Below, in pieces: positions 6,128-6,675 of a DNA stretch of 6,675 bases. How positions within the stretch are numbered: position 1 is the stretch's first letter; each line of letters begins with the position of its first letter. A model generated the notes under the pieces. It did no database searches and had not been told where the DNA came from. It saw only the letters and a program-made list of their open reading frames with translations. The position numbers were made by a program, and so were the translations under genes. The stretch comes from Candidatus Aminicenantota bacterium (GTDB lineage: Bacteria > Acidobacteriota > Aminicenantia > Aminicenantales > UBA4085), in the NCBI GenBank assembly GCA_003154255.1, contig PMCY01000162.1:1317-7991 (forward strand), in the 5' to 3' direction.

Positions 6128-6675
6128 ATGCCTCAACCTCCGCTCGACCGCCTGCTTGAATCCCTGTCCGGCGCCGTTGCCCGCGACGGGGCCCGGTTGT
6201 CCGTCCCCGATCCCTCCGCCCTGTCCGTCCGGATGGACGGCCTCGTCCGCGAAGCCGTCTTCGGCGACGCCGAAACCAGGGCCGCCGCCCGCTGGATCAT
6301 CCGCGAAGCCGCCCAGGCCCTGGGCATCCGCCCGGCTTCCATCCTCGATCTCTACAAAGCCGAGGGCCGGGGCGAGATTCCGCCGCGGTTCACCGTGCCG
6401 GCCATCAATCTCCGGATGCTGGCCTACGATGCGGCCCGGGCCGTCTTTCGCGCCGCCCGCAAGATCGACGCCGGCGCCTTCATTTTCGAGATTGCCCGCA
6501 GCGAGATAGGCTACACCGACCAGCGCCCGGCCGAGTATGCCGCCGCCGTCCTGGCCGCGGCTATCCGCGAGGGATTCCGGGGACCGCTCTTCCTTCAAGG
6601 CGACCATTTCCAGATCTCGGCCAAGAAATACGCCGCGGCCCCCGATTCCGAGATCAAAGCCATCCGCGACCTGAT
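6128..6675 (+). CDS. Aldolase-like TIM-barrel protein (class II aldolase / GatZ-KbaZ type), 5' part only
   Basis: The frame is open from the ATG to the window edge, giving the first 182 residues; the 3' end is missing. There is no signal peptide, so the product is cytoplasmic. Residues 1-80 are an Ala/Arg-rich helical lead containing WIIREAAQALGIRPASI. The barrel appears to begin at about 90 with VPAINLRMLAYDAARAVFRA, then DAGAFIFEIARSEIGYTDQR (114-133), then PLFLQGDHFQISAKKY (153-168). The GDH at 158-160 resembles the metal-binding Asp-His strand of class II sugar-bisphosphate aldolases and the GDHLGP strand of GatZ/KbaZ. Ser125-Glu126 and Asp159-His160 are the best active-site candidates. 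I recall similar proteins annotated as class II fructose-bisphosphate aldolase. The catalytic residues of the second half cannot be seen, so substrate and activity are uncertain. It has its own promoter and lies 65 bases after the small membrane protein gene. Confidence 0.75.
   Translation, partial: MPQPPLDRLLESLSGAVARDGARLSVPDPSALSVRMDGLVREAVFGDAETRAAARWIIREAAQALGIRPASILDLYKAEGRGEIPPRFTVPAINLRMLAYDAARAVFRAARKIDAGAFIFEIARSEIGYTDQRPAEYAAAVLAAAIREGFRGPLFLQGDHFQISAKKYAAAPDSEIKAIRDL

Noticed and set aside
5951..6607. Minus-strand open frame of 218 codons at the right edge
   Set aside because: It is antisense to both the small membrane protein and the aldolase-like gene, with low-complexity Gly/Asp/Arg composition.

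Overview
The window reads as a bacterial chromosome segment of moderately high GC. It has conventional Shine-Dalgarno sites (AAGGAG, GGAGGAG, AGGAG), sigma70-type promoters with TATAGT or TATACT -10 boxes, and an unusual share of secreted proteins. The secreted gene types (TIG/IPT proteins, an ArnT/PMT-like TIGR03663 membrane protein paired with a discoidin protein, and a beta-propeller-like repeat protein with alternating 42/43-residue modules) remind me of the Acidobacteriota and in particular Aminicenantes-type genomes. That placement is a recollection of family style, not something proved here. I see no mobile element, CRISPR array, tRNA or rRNA.

Left part, plus strand. A secreted two-TIG-domain protein (42-977) is followed by a promoter and then a two-gene unit: a secreted discoidin-fold protein (1062-1748) and a multi-pass membrane protein of the TIGR03663/Agl23-like glycosyltransferase superfamily (1745-3388). 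The last two overlap by ATGA and look translationally coupled. The pair suggests a cell-surface or glycan-related job whose substrate is unknown.

Middle, minus strand. One large convergent gene (5548 down to 3482, 688 residues) encodes a secreted protein. It has an N-terminal domain of about 280 residues that I recognise only as a widespread uncharacterised family, then three tandem 85-residue doublets with calcium-loop signatures (VCBS/FG-GAP-like), then a tail carrying a short motif twice. Its promoter lies so close to the ATG that the mRNA may be leaderless.

Right part, plus strand. A 202-bp divergent intergenic region holds the promoters of the large minus gene and of a 103-residue small membrane protein or lipoprotein (5751-6062). 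That gene is followed, after an extended -10 promoter, by the 5' part of a cytoplasmic aldolase-like TIM-barrel gene (6128 to the window edge). The genes do not form one obvious pathway. The common theme is envelope and secretion, with the aldolase-like gene as a metabolic outlier.
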